From: Phycisphaerales bacterium
Lineage (GTDB): Bacteria; Planctomycetota; Phycisphaerae; Phycisphaerales; SM1A02
DNA length: 64,000 nt
Assembly: GCA_014238125.1 (NCBI GenBank)
Contig: JABABS010000037.1
Span: 1-64,000, forward strand
Direction: 5' to 3'
The number at the start of each line of letters is the position of its first letter. Within the stretch, counting starts at the first letter, position 1. The position numbers were made by a program, and so were the translations under genes. Under the pieces are notes generated by a model. That model worked only from the letters and a program-made list of their open reading frames with translations, was not told where the DNA came from and ran no database searches. Positions 16,032 to 24,156 of the stretch are shown here, one piece after another.

Positions 16032-16824
16032 TAAATCGCAACTCGGAAGCGAACACTCGCCCCTTGCCGCAGTATCAGTCCACGATTTAACTGTTGCATA
16101 TCATCGAAAACCGGTGTTGTGGGATGTTGACTTGGATATTCCTGCGGGAAAACTAGTTGCAATCATAGGGCCAAACGGCGCTGGGAAAAGCACGCTTATT
16201 AAAGCAGTGTTAGACCTTGTTCCAAAAGCATCTGGACTGATCTCAATTTACGGCAAACCATTTCGAAAACAACGACATAGAGTTGCATATGTGCCGCAAC
16301 GAGAATCAGTTGATTGGGATTTTCCAATCGATGCTATTGGGGTAGTCACGATGGGGCGGTATCGCAAAGTTGGTTGGTGTAAACCTATTCGAAAGTTAGA
16401 CAAAATGAAGGCTATGGAAGCACTTGAGCGTGTGGGCATGGAAGAATATGCTCAGCGTCAAATCAGTCAACTCTCCGGTGGACAACAACAACGAGTTTTC
16501 CTCGCACGGGCACTTGCACAAGATGCAGAGATTTATTTTATGGATGAACCCTTTGCGAGCGTTGATGCTGCAACTGAACGGGCGATTGTTCAAGTACTCC
16601 GCGATTTACGTTCCCTTGGTAAAACGGTCATCGTCGTGCACCACGATCTGCAAACAGTGACAGAATACTTTGATCATGTCATTATGCTCAACATGCGAGT
16701 TGTTGCCCATGGCACGGTGCAGGACGTGTTCACGAATGAAAATCTTAGAAAAACGTATGGCGGTCGTCTAACTTTACTTGACGAAGCTGCGAGGCTTCTC
16801 GCAAGGCAAAACACGAAGGTTTGA
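16018..16824 (+). CDS. mntB: Metal ABC transporter ATP-binding protein
   Basis: A 268-residue ABC ATPase. Walker A GPNGAGKST near residue 53, Q-loop in YVPQRESVDWDFP, signature LSGGQQQR near 157, Walker B IYFMDEPF near 177 and H-loop VVHHD near 210. The VPQRESVDWDFPI stretch is typical of Mn/Fe/Zn-importing ABC systems. The ATG at 16018 overlaps mntA; an upstream in-frame start would only extend into mntA. Cytoplasmic engine for the two permeases that follow. Confidence 0.93.
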   Translation: MEVINKSQLGSEHSPLAAVSVHDLTVAYHRKPVLWDVDLDIPAGKLVAIIGPNGAGKSTLIKAVLDLVPKASGLISIYGKPFRKQRHRVAYVPQRESVDWDFPIDAIGVVTMGRYRKVGWCKPIRKLDKMKAMEALERVGMEEYAQRQISQLSGGQQQRVFLARALAQDAEIYFMDEPFASVDAATERAIVQVLRDLRSLGKTVIVVHHDLQTVTEYFDHVIMLNMRVVAHGTVQDVFTNENLRKTYGGRLTLLDEAARLLARQNTKV

Positions 16825-18164
16825 ACGCCGGTCACTCCATTTCAGACACAAGTTTTGTACTACCAACCACGGAGCACATTTGGGGAGTACTGATCCTTGA
16901 AGAATACAACACGCGAGTTGTTATTCTTGGAGTAATGGCGCTGGGCATCGCAGCAGGGCTCGTAGGTACTTTCTTACTGCTTAGAAAAAGAGCATTAACA
17001 GCCGATGCGTTGAGCCACGCAACCCTTCCCGGAATCACAATTGCTTTTATGGTGATGGTCGCACTTGGAATGCAAGGTAAATCGATGTTTGGGCTTATGA
17101 TTGGTGCCTTTCTCTTTGGATGTATAGGCGTTTTGTTAATACTCGGAATTCGCAGAACGACAAAGTTGAAAGATGACGCTGCAATTGGCATTGTGTTAAG
17201 TGTGTTGTTTGGGCTTGGGCTTTGTTTACTCAGGCTTGCAACTGAAATGCCAAATGGAAACGCTGCTGGTTTGAATGGCTTTATCTTTGGTAAGGCTGCC
17301 TCTATGGTCGCAAGTGATACGAAGGTGATCGCAACAGTAGCACTTTGTACAGGACTTATTGTTGCATCGCTTCGTAAAGAATTTACAGCTCTTTGCTTTG
17401 ATGAGAACTTTGGCTCAGTACAGGGTTGGCCAATACTTCGCTTAGATATCGTATTAATGTCGCTTGTAGCAATTGTGACAGTGATTGCTTTACAATCTGT
17501 TGGACTTGTGCTTGCAGTTGCAATGTTAATTGTGCCAGCAGCCTCCGCTCGATATTGGTGCACAAGAATAGGATCACTTCTCATTGTTTCTGCAATCATT
17601 GGATGTCTAGGTGGTTGGCTCGGTGGTGTTGTGAGCGCACTTGTTCCAAGAATGCCAACGGGTCCAATTATCGTTCTTGTTTGTGGTGGCTGGTTTATTT
17701 TTAGTTTTGTCTTCGGTCCAGTAAACGGTATTGTTGCAAGGCAGTGGCGTATTTGGAGATTGAATCGTCGAGTGGAAATGCAGCACATTTTACGAGCGAT
17801 GTATGAAGTATCTTCAGAAAATACTTTCTGCAAACTCGAATCTATATTGTGTTGTAGATCTTGGTCACAAACTAAAGTAAAGCATTTGCTTTCTCGACTA
17901 CTGCATCAAAAGTATGCAACAAGAGAACAAGGCGGGTGGGTTTTAACTGATTTTGGCATGCAAAAAGCAACTCGTGTTGTCCGCAACCACCGTTTGTGGG
18001 AGGTATATCTCATCAACTACGCAGACATTGCGCCTAATCATGTCGACCGAGATGCTGACATGATCGAACACGTGCTTGGTACGAGCATGGTTGAAAAACT
18101 TGAACTGCTACTCGGAGGGGATGGTCTTCCGGCTAGTCCACATCCATTAGGTGAAACTCTATGA
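16821..18164 (+). CDS. mntC: Metal ABC permease fused to a DtxR-like sensor module (first)
   Basis: A 447-residue fusion. Residues 20-310 are an ABC-3 family permease with eight or nine helices (RKRALTADALSHATLPGI and DDAAIGIVLSVLFGLGL loops). Residues 325-390 form a winged helix (ILRAMYEVS to WVLTDFGMQKA) and 390-447 a DtxR dimerisation domain: RNHRLWEVYL, then NHVDRDADMIEH, keeping His, Glu, His, Glu and His metal ligands, with Asp at the DtxR Cys102 position. Permease-repressor fusions are known as YtgCR in Chlamydia, where the repressor is cleaved free. The start is TTG, overlapping the mntB stop as TTGA; no ATG is near. Confidence 0.88.
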   Translation: MNAGHSISDTSFVLPTTEHIWGVLILEEYNTRVVILGVMALGIAAGLVGTFLLLRKRALTADALSHATLPGITIAFMVMVALGMQGKSMFGLMIGAFLFGCIGVLLILGIRRTTKLKDDAAIGIVLSVLFGLGLCLLRLATEMPNGNAAGLNGFIFGKAASMVASDTKVIATVALCTGLIVASLRKEFTALCFDENFGSVQGWPILRLDIVLMSLVAIVTVIALQSVGLVLAVAMLIVPAASARYWCTRIGSLLIVSAIIGCLGGWLGGVVSALVPRMPTGPIIVLVCGGWFIFSFVFGPVNGIVARQWRIWRLNRRVEMQHILRAMYEVSSENTFCKLESILCCRSWSQTKVKHLLSRLLHQKYATREQGGWVLTDFGMQKATRVVRNHRLWEVYLINYADIAPNHVDRDADMIEHVLGTSMVEKLELLLGGDGLPASPHPLGETL

Positions 18165-19453
18165 GTTGGACACCGATTGATACTTGGATTTGTATTATCT
18201 CAATCCTCTGTGCTTCTGCATGTGCGATGCCTGGATGTATTCTCGTGTTGCGTCGAATGAGTTTGATGGGAGATGCAATCAGCCATACGGTTTTGCCAGG
18301 AATCGCAATTGCATTTTTAGTAACAGGCAGCAGGGAACCAACAGCAATGCTAATTGGCGCTGTGATTATTGGATTGATTACAGCATTTCTAGTGCAAGCA
18401 ATTGAAACACTTGGCAAAATCGAAACAGGGGCAGCAATCGGAATTGTTTTTACAGTTTTGTTTGCATTGGGTCTTGTGCTCATGCGCCAAGCTGTTGATC
18501 ATGTTGATATCGATCCAGATTGTGTGCTTTACGGAGCAGTAGAATTTGCTTATTTTGATCAAATACAAATTGGTTCGTGGTCGATTCCACGAGCAGCAAT
18601 TGTCAACTGTATTGCACTTCTAGCAAATGCATTCATCATATTGATTTTATACAAAGAGTTCAAAATCACAGCCTTCGATCCCGCGCTTGCAAGGACTCAT
18701 GGCATTCGACCAAGCATGATGCACTATTTGCTGATGACAATGACTGCTGCAACAGCTGTTGCAGCGTTTGAAACTGTCGGATCCATTTTAGTGATTGCGA
18801 TGTTGATAGTGCCAGCATCCACAGCGTATCTGCTGACAGATAAATACGGTGTAATGTTTGTGATCGCTATTGGTATTGCGATCATCGCCGCTGTTGGCGG
18901 ACATATTTCTGCAGTGACTATTCCGCCAATGTTTGGTTTCTCTGGAACAAGCACAGCCGGCGCAATGGCAGTTGTAGTTGGATTTCTGTTTTTACTTGCT
19001 TGGATTTTTTCTCCAAAACAGGGAGTTTGGAGTGCCTCGCGTCGTCGTAAAAAAGTGCAACACGGCATCATTAAAGATAATATTCTTGGTTTGTTGTGGA
19101 GACTTGAAGAACGAGGTCAAACACAATCCACAATTTCATTTGAATCAGCGCTGTGCGTTTCACGCAGGGCTATTTGGATAGCAACGAAGAAACTGAAAAA
19201 ACAAGAGAGCATTTGTAACGATAGTACGCACTGGAAACTAACAGAGAAGGGCAGAAACGAAGCCTCATTGATTGTTCGTTCACACCGTTTATGGGAATCA
19301 TACTTAGACAAACAGTTTCCACAGGATGCTCACCAGTTGCATCAATCTGCCGAGCGTCTTGAGCATATAACAACTGCTCAGATGCAATCACAACTCGGTG
19401 ATGCCGAAATCGATCCACATGGCTCAAAAGTTCCACCATCTCCCGACACTTAA
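18161..19453 (+). CDS. mntD: Metal ABC permease fused to a DtxR-like sensor module (second)
   Basis: A 430-residue paralogue of the preceding gene: ABC-3 permease (about 5-285, with LRRMSLMGDAISHTVLPGIA), then winged helix (about 300-370, to WKLTEKGRNEAS) and DtxR dimerisation block (SHRLWESYL, LHQSAERLEH) that again keeps the metal ligands, with Glu at the Cys102 position as in MntR. The last residues (DPHGSKVPPSPDT) match the end of DtxR domain 2; there is no FeoA domain. It starts in an ATGA overlap with mntC. The two permeases probably form a heterodimer, bringing two sensor domains to the inner face of the membrane. Confidence 0.88.
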   Translation: MSWTPIDTWICIISILCASACAMPGCILVLRRMSLMGDAISHTVLPGIAIAFLVTGSREPTAMLIGAVIIGLITAFLVQAIETLGKIETGAAIGIVFTVLFALGLVLMRQAVDHVDIDPDCVLYGAVEFAYFDQIQIGSWSIPRAAIVNCIALLANAFIILILYKEFKITAFDPALARTHGIRPSMMHYLLMTMTAATAVAAFETVGSILVIAMLIVPASTAYLLTDKYGVMFVIAIGIAIIAAVGGHISAVTIPPMFGFSGTSTAGAMAVVVGFLFLLAWIFSPKQGVWSASRRRKKVQHGIIKDNILGLLWRLEERGQTQSTISFESALCVSRRAIWIATKKLKKQESICNDSTHWKLTEKGRNEASLIVRSHRLWESYLDKQFPQDAHQLHQSAERLEHITTAQMQSQLGDAEIDPHGSKVPPSPDT

Positions 19454-19466
19454 AACCAGAATTCTG

Positions 19467-19472
19467 TATCCT
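19467..19472 (+). promoter_or_regulatory. -10 box of leaderless chagasin-like gene
   Basis: TATCCT, six bases, then ATG at 19479; the expected +1 is the A of the ATG. It lies just after the mntD stop, so the inhibitor gene may have its own transcript. Confidence 0.45.
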
Positions 19473-19478
19473 GCTCAT

Positions 19479-19877
19479 ATGAAGAGATTTTGTTCGATCA
19501 TTGTTTGCTTATTTTTGTGGAGTTGTACATCTCTTACAGCAACCGAAGATGACACAATTTCTAGGCCATTTACTGCATTCGATGCCCAGCAGTCGATCAC
19601 GATCGCACCAAATCGTGTGTTTCATATTGAACTTCAAAGTAATCCTACTACAGGATATGAATGGTCACTTGCGATGGAACCTGAGGACATCGTTTCATTT
19701 AAATCAAAAAAGTACACTTCAGATGCAAGCGGTCGAGTTGGCGTTGGTGGAACAATGTCTTGGGCGTTGTCATCAAAAAAAGTTGGACAGACTACTTTGA
19801 CTTTTGTATATCATCGACCTTGGGAAAAAGATGCAAAGCCGACAAGAAAAGTGAAGTTCGATATCATCGTGCGATGA
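19479..19877 (+). CDS. Chagasin/I42-family cysteine peptidase inhibitor, lipoprotein
   Basis: A 132-residue exported lipoprotein (signal MKRFCSIIVCLFLWSC, lipobox Cys near 16). The mature part is an I42 chagasin-like Ig fold with the three inhibitory loops: NPTTGYEW (about 58-65), GVGGTMSW (about 89-96) and YHRPWEK (about 112-118). I42 proteins block papain-family (C1) cysteine peptidases. From a surface position it could guard against external or own secreted peptidases. The 3' end overlaps the convergent glycosyltransferase gene by 14 bp. Confidence 0.88.
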   Translation: MKRFCSIIVCLFLWSCTSLTATEDDTISRPFTAFDAQQSITIAPNRVFHIELQSNPTTGYEWSLAMEPEDIVSFKSKKYTSDASGRVGVGGTMSWALSSKKVGQTTLTFVYHRPWEKDAKPTRKVKFDIIVR

Positions 19878-21012
19878 TTGCGTCTTGATACATTTTTTCA
19901 CATTGCTCACCAACAACGTCTGAATCTAGCCAAGCTAGCATGCTTTGTCTACCCTTTTTCCCAATTGTATTTGCAAGTTCAGGATTAGAAGTAATTTTTT
20001 CAATAGCATCCGCAAAGGCAACTGGTGTACGTTCAGCAATTGTCGCACCGCCTTTTTCTAATTCTCGCCAGATGTCAGTGCCCTTTGTTCCAATAATTGG
20101 TGTTTCGCACAGCATCGCTTCAGCGAAGACAAGGCCAAAATTTTCTTGTTGGGTTGGCAAAGCAAAGACATCTGACATCGCGTATAACGAAAGTTTGAGA
20201 TCACCAACTACCATGCCAAGTAGTGTGATTTGGTCATTTACACCAGCTTCCACAGCTCTTTGTTGAAGAGAATCAATATATGACTGTTCGCCAGTGCCAG
20301 CAATAAAAAGCCGAATTGATATACCTTTTTTCTTAAGAAGTACGGTTGCATCTATGAGAGTTTCGATTGATTTTTTTTCATGTACTCGGCTAAGAAATAG
20401 TACAGTTGGTTCATCGACTTTCCCAAATTTTTCGTATGCGAGTTCTGGATCGGGTACTTCTTTGTATGGATTCAAATCAACAATGCAAGGGATAACTGAG
20501 ATACGCTCGTGCTTCAACCATTTCGCCGCTTGTCGTTTCTCCTCCTCAGCAGTTGTATGGAATACAGTGGAATTTTTAGCGAGAATGCGACCCGCGGTTG
20601 CGAGGTATATCATTTTCTTTAATTTTCGTTGACTCATCGACCAGTCATCAAGCATACCGTGGACGCTGAGAACCCAAGGCGTTCGATTTCTTTTGCAAAC
20701 TTTTGCAACTTGGGGATTCGAGAGATCCCACATCGCATGGATATGCACCACATCTACTGCTTTGATCAGTGTTTCAATTTTTATAAGTTGGTTTCTAGTT
20801 AAACGGCTTCCAGACCCAAGGGAACCAAGCATGTGAACTGTTGGGCACGCGTCTGCACAATCTTTCCACGATTGTGGAACATCTGTGTCATCAGCAGTGA
20901 CCCAAAGAACATCGTGACCGCGCCTTGCTAGGACGGTACAAAAATCAATTGCAGCACGAACAGTACCGCCCTCGGACAAGCGAGTTGTTGGAAAATAATG
21001 CAGTATTTTCAT
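19864..21012 (-). CDS. Family 4 glycosyltransferase (GT-B)
   Basis: A 382-residue retaining GT4 enzyme. N-terminal GT-B domain MKILHYFPTTRLSEGGTVRAA; C-terminal domain with the VLFLSRVHEKKSIETLI strand and the EX7E motif ENFGLVFAEAM (about 290). It should transfer an activated sugar onto a lipid or glycan acceptor at the inner membrane face. It lies 18 nt after the transglutaminase-like gene as last gene of an aldolase-transglutaminase-GT operon. The acceptor is unknown; exopolysaccharide or lipid glycosylation are both possible. Confidence 0.88.
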   Translation of the reverse strand: MKILHYFPTTRLSEGGTVRAAIDFCTVLARRGHDVLWVTADDTDVPQSWKDCADACPTVHMLGSLGSGSRLTRNQLIKIETLIKAVDVVHIHAMWDLSNPQVAKVCKRNRTPWVLSVHGMLDDWSMSQRKLKKMIYLATAGRILAKNSTVFHTTAEEEKRQAAKWLKHERISVIPCIVDLNPYKEVPDPELAYEKFGKVDEPTVLFLSRVHEKKSIETLIDATVLLKKKGISIRLFIAGTGEQSYIDSLQQRAVEAGVNDQITLLGMVVGDLKLSLYAMSDVFALPTQQENFGLVFAEAMLCETPIIGTKGTDIWRELEKGGATIAERTPVAFADAIEKITSNPELANTIGKKGRQSMLAWLDSDVVGEQCEKMYQDAIIAR

Positions 21013-21030
21013 GCTGAATAAAAACTTTCT

Positions 21031-21879
21031 TTAATCTATATCTATTACGCGGTATTTACCGCTTCGAATGATATTGCGATGATTACTTGGAATGTGACCA
21101 ATCGGCCACGAATCGCTGAGTTCAATAAGTACCCAATCTCTTCCTTCATGTGGGATGTAATGATCATCTGGCAAAGGGTCCAATCGAATGCCAGCAAAGA
21201 GATGATCTTCGATTGCTACAAAAATAACGTCGACTAAGGAAATTGATCGAACAAGCCCTGCGAAGAGTAAACTTTTAGTGTCACAATCGCCACGCTGGTT
21301 CGCAAGTGTTTCAAGCGGCATCGTCGCACCTGCTGTGAGAATTTTTTCGCCCTCATCGTTAATCCTGTATTCAGGAGGCAATTGATATTTTAATTCTTGG
21401 ACAAAAGATGCAATCGCACCAATAATGTTTCGTCGAGAACGATATCCTTCTCGGCGAGCAGTACTACGAATTTGATTTGCAATATCACGAAGATCGTCAA
21501 TACTTTTTTTTACAACCCAATTGTAATCAACGCTAAAAAGATTGCCTTCAAGATTCATTTCAATGCCGTGATTTTTCGACTTGATTCGCAATTCAGTTCG
21601 CTGTTTTTTTAGCTCATCATCAGTTCGATATGAAATTTGTGTCCATGACTCTGGAATTCCAAAAGAATCAATTGCACGTGCAACTTTGTTTGGATCAAGA
21701 AATATGTTGCACTGCAATTCCGTCATGCGAGATCCATGTGCGATAATTGCAGTGTCTCCATCCCACCGAGTAACTTCACGAGTATTGATATCGCACCACT
21801 GTATTTTTTGACGTTGCAAAAAAGCGCTTGCAGTTGTTGCAAGGAGAAGTGTTGGGAGAATGTACTTGATTAATCGCAT
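21031..21879 (-). CDS. Exported transglutaminase-like protein
   Basis: A 282-residue protein with a signal peptide ([19 protein letters not shown]). A conserved Cys block, ANQRGDCDTKSLLFAGL near residue 198, and a downstream His in AIEDHLFAGI near 222 fit the Cys-His core of bacterial transglutaminase-like cysteine peptidases; the Asp may be in the following RLDPLPDD. The first 130 residues form a predicted elongated domain without recognisable family. It may act on envelope protein or peptidoglycan cross-links; substrate unknown. Its start overlaps the aldolase stop by 10 bp. Confidence 0.7.
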   Translation of the reverse strand: MRLIKYILPTLLLATTASAFLQRQKIQWCDINTREVTRWDGDTAIIAHGSRMTELQCNIFLDPNKVARAIDSFGIPESWTQISYRTDDELKKQRTELRIKSKNHGIEMNLEGNLFSVDYNWVVKKSIDDLRDIANQIRSTARREGYRSRRNIIGAIASFVQELKYQLPPEYRINDEGEKILTAGATMPLETLANQRGDCDTKSLLFAGLVRSISLVDVIFVAIEDHLFAGIRLDPLPDDHYIPHEGRDWVLIELSDSWPIGHIPSNHRNIIRSGKYRVIDID

Positions 21880-22898
21880 AATTTTTTTAGAACAGCCAAA
21901 GCGTGATCGATCTGTATTTTACTTACACCTAAGTGTGTTACGAAGCGAATTCTTTGAGGATCGAGAGCTTCACAGAGGACACCACTCTCTGTTAGTTGTC
22001 GGCAAAGGGTGGGTCCATCTCCAATACTAGAGTCAATATCGAAGAAAATGAGGTTCGTTTCGGTATTTTCAACGTTACAAGTGATGCCGCAGATTGTATT
22101 GAGCTCTTCTGCGAGGAATTTTGCAAGTTGATGGTCTTCTTCAAGTCGGTTGAGGTTGTGATCAAGAGCATAATTTGCAGCTCCGGCGAGAATTCCAGTT
22201 TGCCGCATTGTTCCACCAAACTGTTTTCGAAAGCGGTGGACTTTATGAATAAGGTCTTTGGAACCCATGACTACGGAGCCTGCTGGGCAACCGAGTCCTT
22301 TTGAGAAACATGCAGAAATGGTGTCGAATGGCTTTGCCCACGTCTGGGCATCGATTCCTGTCGCCACAATTGCGTGCCAAATTCTTGCACCATCGAGGTG
22401 CGTCGCTAGCCCGAAAGAATGCGCGGTTTTGCAAACATCGGTGAGTTGTTCGAGGGGCCAAATTGAACCCCCACCGCGATTGTGTGTGTTTTCAAGCGAG
22501 AGAAGTCGCGAGTGACCAAAGTGTGCGTCTTCATCTCGAATGAGCCGGTGGACATCATCGCTTGTGAAAAATCCTTTATCCCCAGTCGTGGTAGCGAAAC
22601 TACAACCACTTAAGGCGGCTGCACCACCAGCTTCGTACCGCACAATGTGGCTTTCCTGATGAAGGATGATTTCATCTCCTGGCTGTGTTTGAGCTCGGAT
22701 TGCAAGTTGATTTGCCATCGTTCCAGATGGGACAAAACACGCTGCTTCTTTACCAAACATTGCAGCACATCTATCTTGCAGCGCGTTGAGAGTTGGGTCG
22801 TCGCCCCAGACATCATCACCAACGGGCGAAGTGATCATTGCTTCTAACATTTCTCGAGTCGGTTTTGTAACAGTGTCACTACGTAAATCAACGATCAT
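21870..22898 (-). CDS. ltaE: Low-specificity L-threonine aldolase
   Basis: A 342-residue PLP enzyme, normal length. It opens with [16 protein letters not shown], has the [15 protein letters not shown] motif (about 28-42), [11 protein letters not shown] (about 57), [10 protein letters not shown] (about 168) and the PLP-lysine block [11 protein letters not shown] (about 199). It cleaves L-threonine or allo-threonine to glycine and acetaldehyde. The ATG lies 6 nt after TACAAT and has no Shine-Dalgarno. Confidence 0.93.
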   Translation of the reverse strand: MIVDLRSDTVTKPTREMLEAMITSPVGDDVWGDDPTLNALQDRCAAMFGKEAACFVPSGTMANQLAIRAQTQPGDEIILHQESHIVRYEAGGAAALSGCSFATTTGDKGFFTSDDVHRLIRDEDAHFGHSRLLSLENTHNRGGGSIWPLEQLTDVCKTAHSFGLATHLDGARIWHAIVATGIDAQTWAKPFDTISACFSKGLGCPAGSVVMGSKDLIHKVHRFRKQFGGTMRQTGILAGAANYALDHNLNRLEEDHQLAKFLAEELNTICGITCNVENTETNLIFFDIDSSIGDGPTLCRQLTESGVLCEALDPQRIRFVTHLGVSKIQIDHALAVLKKLCD

Positions 22899-22904
22899 TA
22901 CAAC

Positions 22905-22910
22905 ATTGTA
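22905..22910 (-). promoter_or_regulatory. -10 box of leaderless ltaE
   Basis: Minus-strand TACAAT, then GTTGTA and ATG at 22898; expected +1 is the A of the ATG. Confidence 0.5.
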
Positions 22911-22957
22911 GCAGGGTGTTTATTCGTAAAAAAGCGTATCTTGAGCCCGATTAATTT

Positions 22958-23266
22958 TTACGCAAGTTTAGGAACACTTCCACCCCGACTAGCTTCGATA
23001 GAAGCGCGGGCGAGTTTGCGAAGCCGATGAATTCTGCAAAGAACATCAGACATTGACATATTGAGGACAACGTGAATTTCCCAGCTAGAGAGGCGTTCTG
23101 CAAAGTGCAAAGCTAGAATTTGCCGGTCTGTCCAGGATAAATTTGAAAAAAATGTTCCAAGGCGATCGGGCTGTTGATCGTTTTGAAGGCGAAGGTCGGG
23201 TGTGTTTGCCCTATTAAAGGTTGATTTTGGGCCTATTCGGCCTAGTGGTGCTGTGTCGGCGATCAT
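22958..23266 (-). CDS. Small sigma-region-4-like HTH protein
   Basis: A 102-residue protein. Residues 40-90 look like a sigma-70 region 4 or LuxR-type helix-turn-helix: LSWTDRQILALHFAERLSS, then WEIHVVLNMSMSDVLCRIHRLRKLA. The first 35 residues are polar and probably disordered. No region 2 is present, so it is not a full sigma factor; an orphan DNA-binding or anti-sigma-like adaptor is possible. A Shine-Dalgarno CAGGAAG lies about 8 nt before the ATG, so this message has a leader. On the minus strand just after the gene, GCGTA/TACGC arms followed by TTTTTT form a weak terminator. Confidence 0.6.
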   Translation of the reverse strand: MIADTAPLGRIGPKSTFNRANTPDLRLQNDQQPDRLGTFFSNLSWTDRQILALHFAERLSSWEIHVVLNMSMSDVLCRIHRLRKLARASIEASRGGSVPKLA

Positions 23267-23379
23267 GGGCGACTTCCTGTCTAGTTAGGAACGAGCACTC
23301 CGCTCATTCAGATAGACAACACATAGCTTATGCTTTTCATTCAAAAAAATAAATATTTGAAATAACCGAAAATATTTCT

Positions 23380-23512
23380 AAGCAGGGGCGTTGTCTAGTA
23401 GTGGCACACAAACCACACGAAACAAACTTTCCCTCCTTCCTCTCTTTTCTTTCTCCTTCCTTATCTTCCCCGCGAGCCTCCGCCTTTCAAGTCGGAGGCT
23501 CGCGGCGTTTTA
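23380..23512 (+). ncRNA. Candidate small RNA ending at a strong terminator
   Basis: No coding frame explains why a strong forward terminator stands here, at least 200 bp from any forward gene. The 90 bases before it carry a pyrimidine tract with CCCTCCTTCC and CTCTTTTCTTTCTCC, complementary to purine-rich Shine-Dalgarno sites. This is the layout of a trans-acting small RNA with C/U-rich target-binding region. No confident promoter was found, so the 5' end is arbitrary. Confidence 0.35.
23470..23512 (+). terminator. Strong intrinsic terminator
   Basis: Perfect 13-bp stem CCGCGAGCCTCCG (23470-23482) / CGGAGGCTCGCGG (23493-23505), 10-nt loop, then CGTTTTAA. G+C-rich stem plus T-run on the forward strand only. 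Confidence 0.75.
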
Positions 23513-23540
23513 AGCATATTTTCGCCGAATTAGCATTTCG

Positions 23541-23633
23541 ATTCTAAGCATAGTTCTGAGTATTCCTTCGAAGAATGGACAGAAATATCCACACAGGATT
23601 TCTCAGAGTTATACGCAGAGGAATGCTTAGAGT
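23541..23633. repeat. Long-range inverted repeat
   Basis: ATTCTAAGCAT (23541-23551) faces ATGCTTAGAGT (23623-23633), 10 of 11 positions paired. Between and after the arms the decamer CACAGGATTT occurs twice (about 23592 and 23639). Could be an RNA stem or a decayed element. Confidence 0.3.
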
Positions 23634-23752
23634 ATTGCACAGGATTTATTGTGTTATAGGACGTAACAAACGCTCAGATTCTACTTCAGCGCATGTTGGA
23701 GAAATCTCAGTGATGTTCGTCAAGGAATTACGGCGGTTTAGATTAGTTGTGC

Positions 23753-24082
23753 TTACTGGGTTCCAAAAAACCATATACCGCAATGGTAGCCATCATCATC
23801 GGGAGTCGAACTCGCCCATGCAACCATAACAGGCTGATTGACCGACCGCCCTTCTGGTAAATATCGAGTGATGAGACCGGTCATTCCTTCATTAAGGGGA
23901 AGGTGTGAAACAATTCGCAAACCGCCTTCACTGCGGTCAACGACGGTGTATCGAATTGGGGTACTGAAATCGTGGCTCCACCGTAACACGGCTTCTCCAT
24001 CGTACTTTTTTCGTTTTTTACCATCTCTTTGGTCTAGATCTGAAGTGGAATTAGTATTTTGCAGTGTTCTGTCATTGATCAT
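23753..24082 (-). CDS. PilZ domain protein
   Basis: A 109-residue single PilZ domain. The cyclic di-GMP signature is split as usual: a basic KKRKKYDGEAVLRW N-terminus (in place of RxxxR) and the DRSEGGLRI motif (D/N-x-S-x-x-G) near residue 49. A barrel strand HCGIWFFG closes the domain. It is expected to bind cyclic di-GMP and relay it to a partner, perhaps the pilus or polysaccharide machinery encoded nearby. The first 20 residues are polar and unstructured. Confidence 0.8.
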   Translation of the reverse strand: MINDRTLQNTNSTSDLDQRDGKKRKKYDGEAVLRWSHDFSTPIRYTVVDRSEGGLRIVSHLPLNEGMTGLITRYLPEGRSVNQPVMVAWASSTPDDDGYHCGIWFFGTQ

Positions 24083-24139
24083 AACCGTTTATTCGGCAGT
24101 TCAATTGCGGTTCTAAAGCACTGTGAATAAAAGAAATAT

Positions 24140-24156
24140 GAATAAGCCGGTTATTC
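24140..24156 (-). terminator. Weak terminator overlapping the lipA stop
   Basis: GAATAA/TTATTC arms around a 5-nt loop include the lipA stop codon; the minus strand continues ATATTTCTTTT. The stem is AT-rich and weak. Confidence 0.3.

Larger units (their letters stand above)
23267..23752. other. 486-bp gene-free stretch
   Basis: The longest stretch without a convincing gene. It holds an AT-rich block (about 23335-23385), a C/T-rich tract (about 23427-23470), a strong forward terminator (23470-23512) and a long-range inverted repeat (23541-23633). A forward 84-codon frame at 23575 shows no domain, promoter or ribosome site and is not called. See the separate entries for its parts. Confidence 0.6.

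Noticed and set aside
16832..17833. 333-codon open frame antisense to the first permease
   Set aside because: It is the exact complement of a well-supported membrane protein gene, lacks any domain and has no promoter or ribosome site.
23575..23829. 84-residue forward frame after the orphan terminator
   Set aside because: Arg-rich composition, no family, no start signals, and its 3' end is antisense to the PilZ gene.
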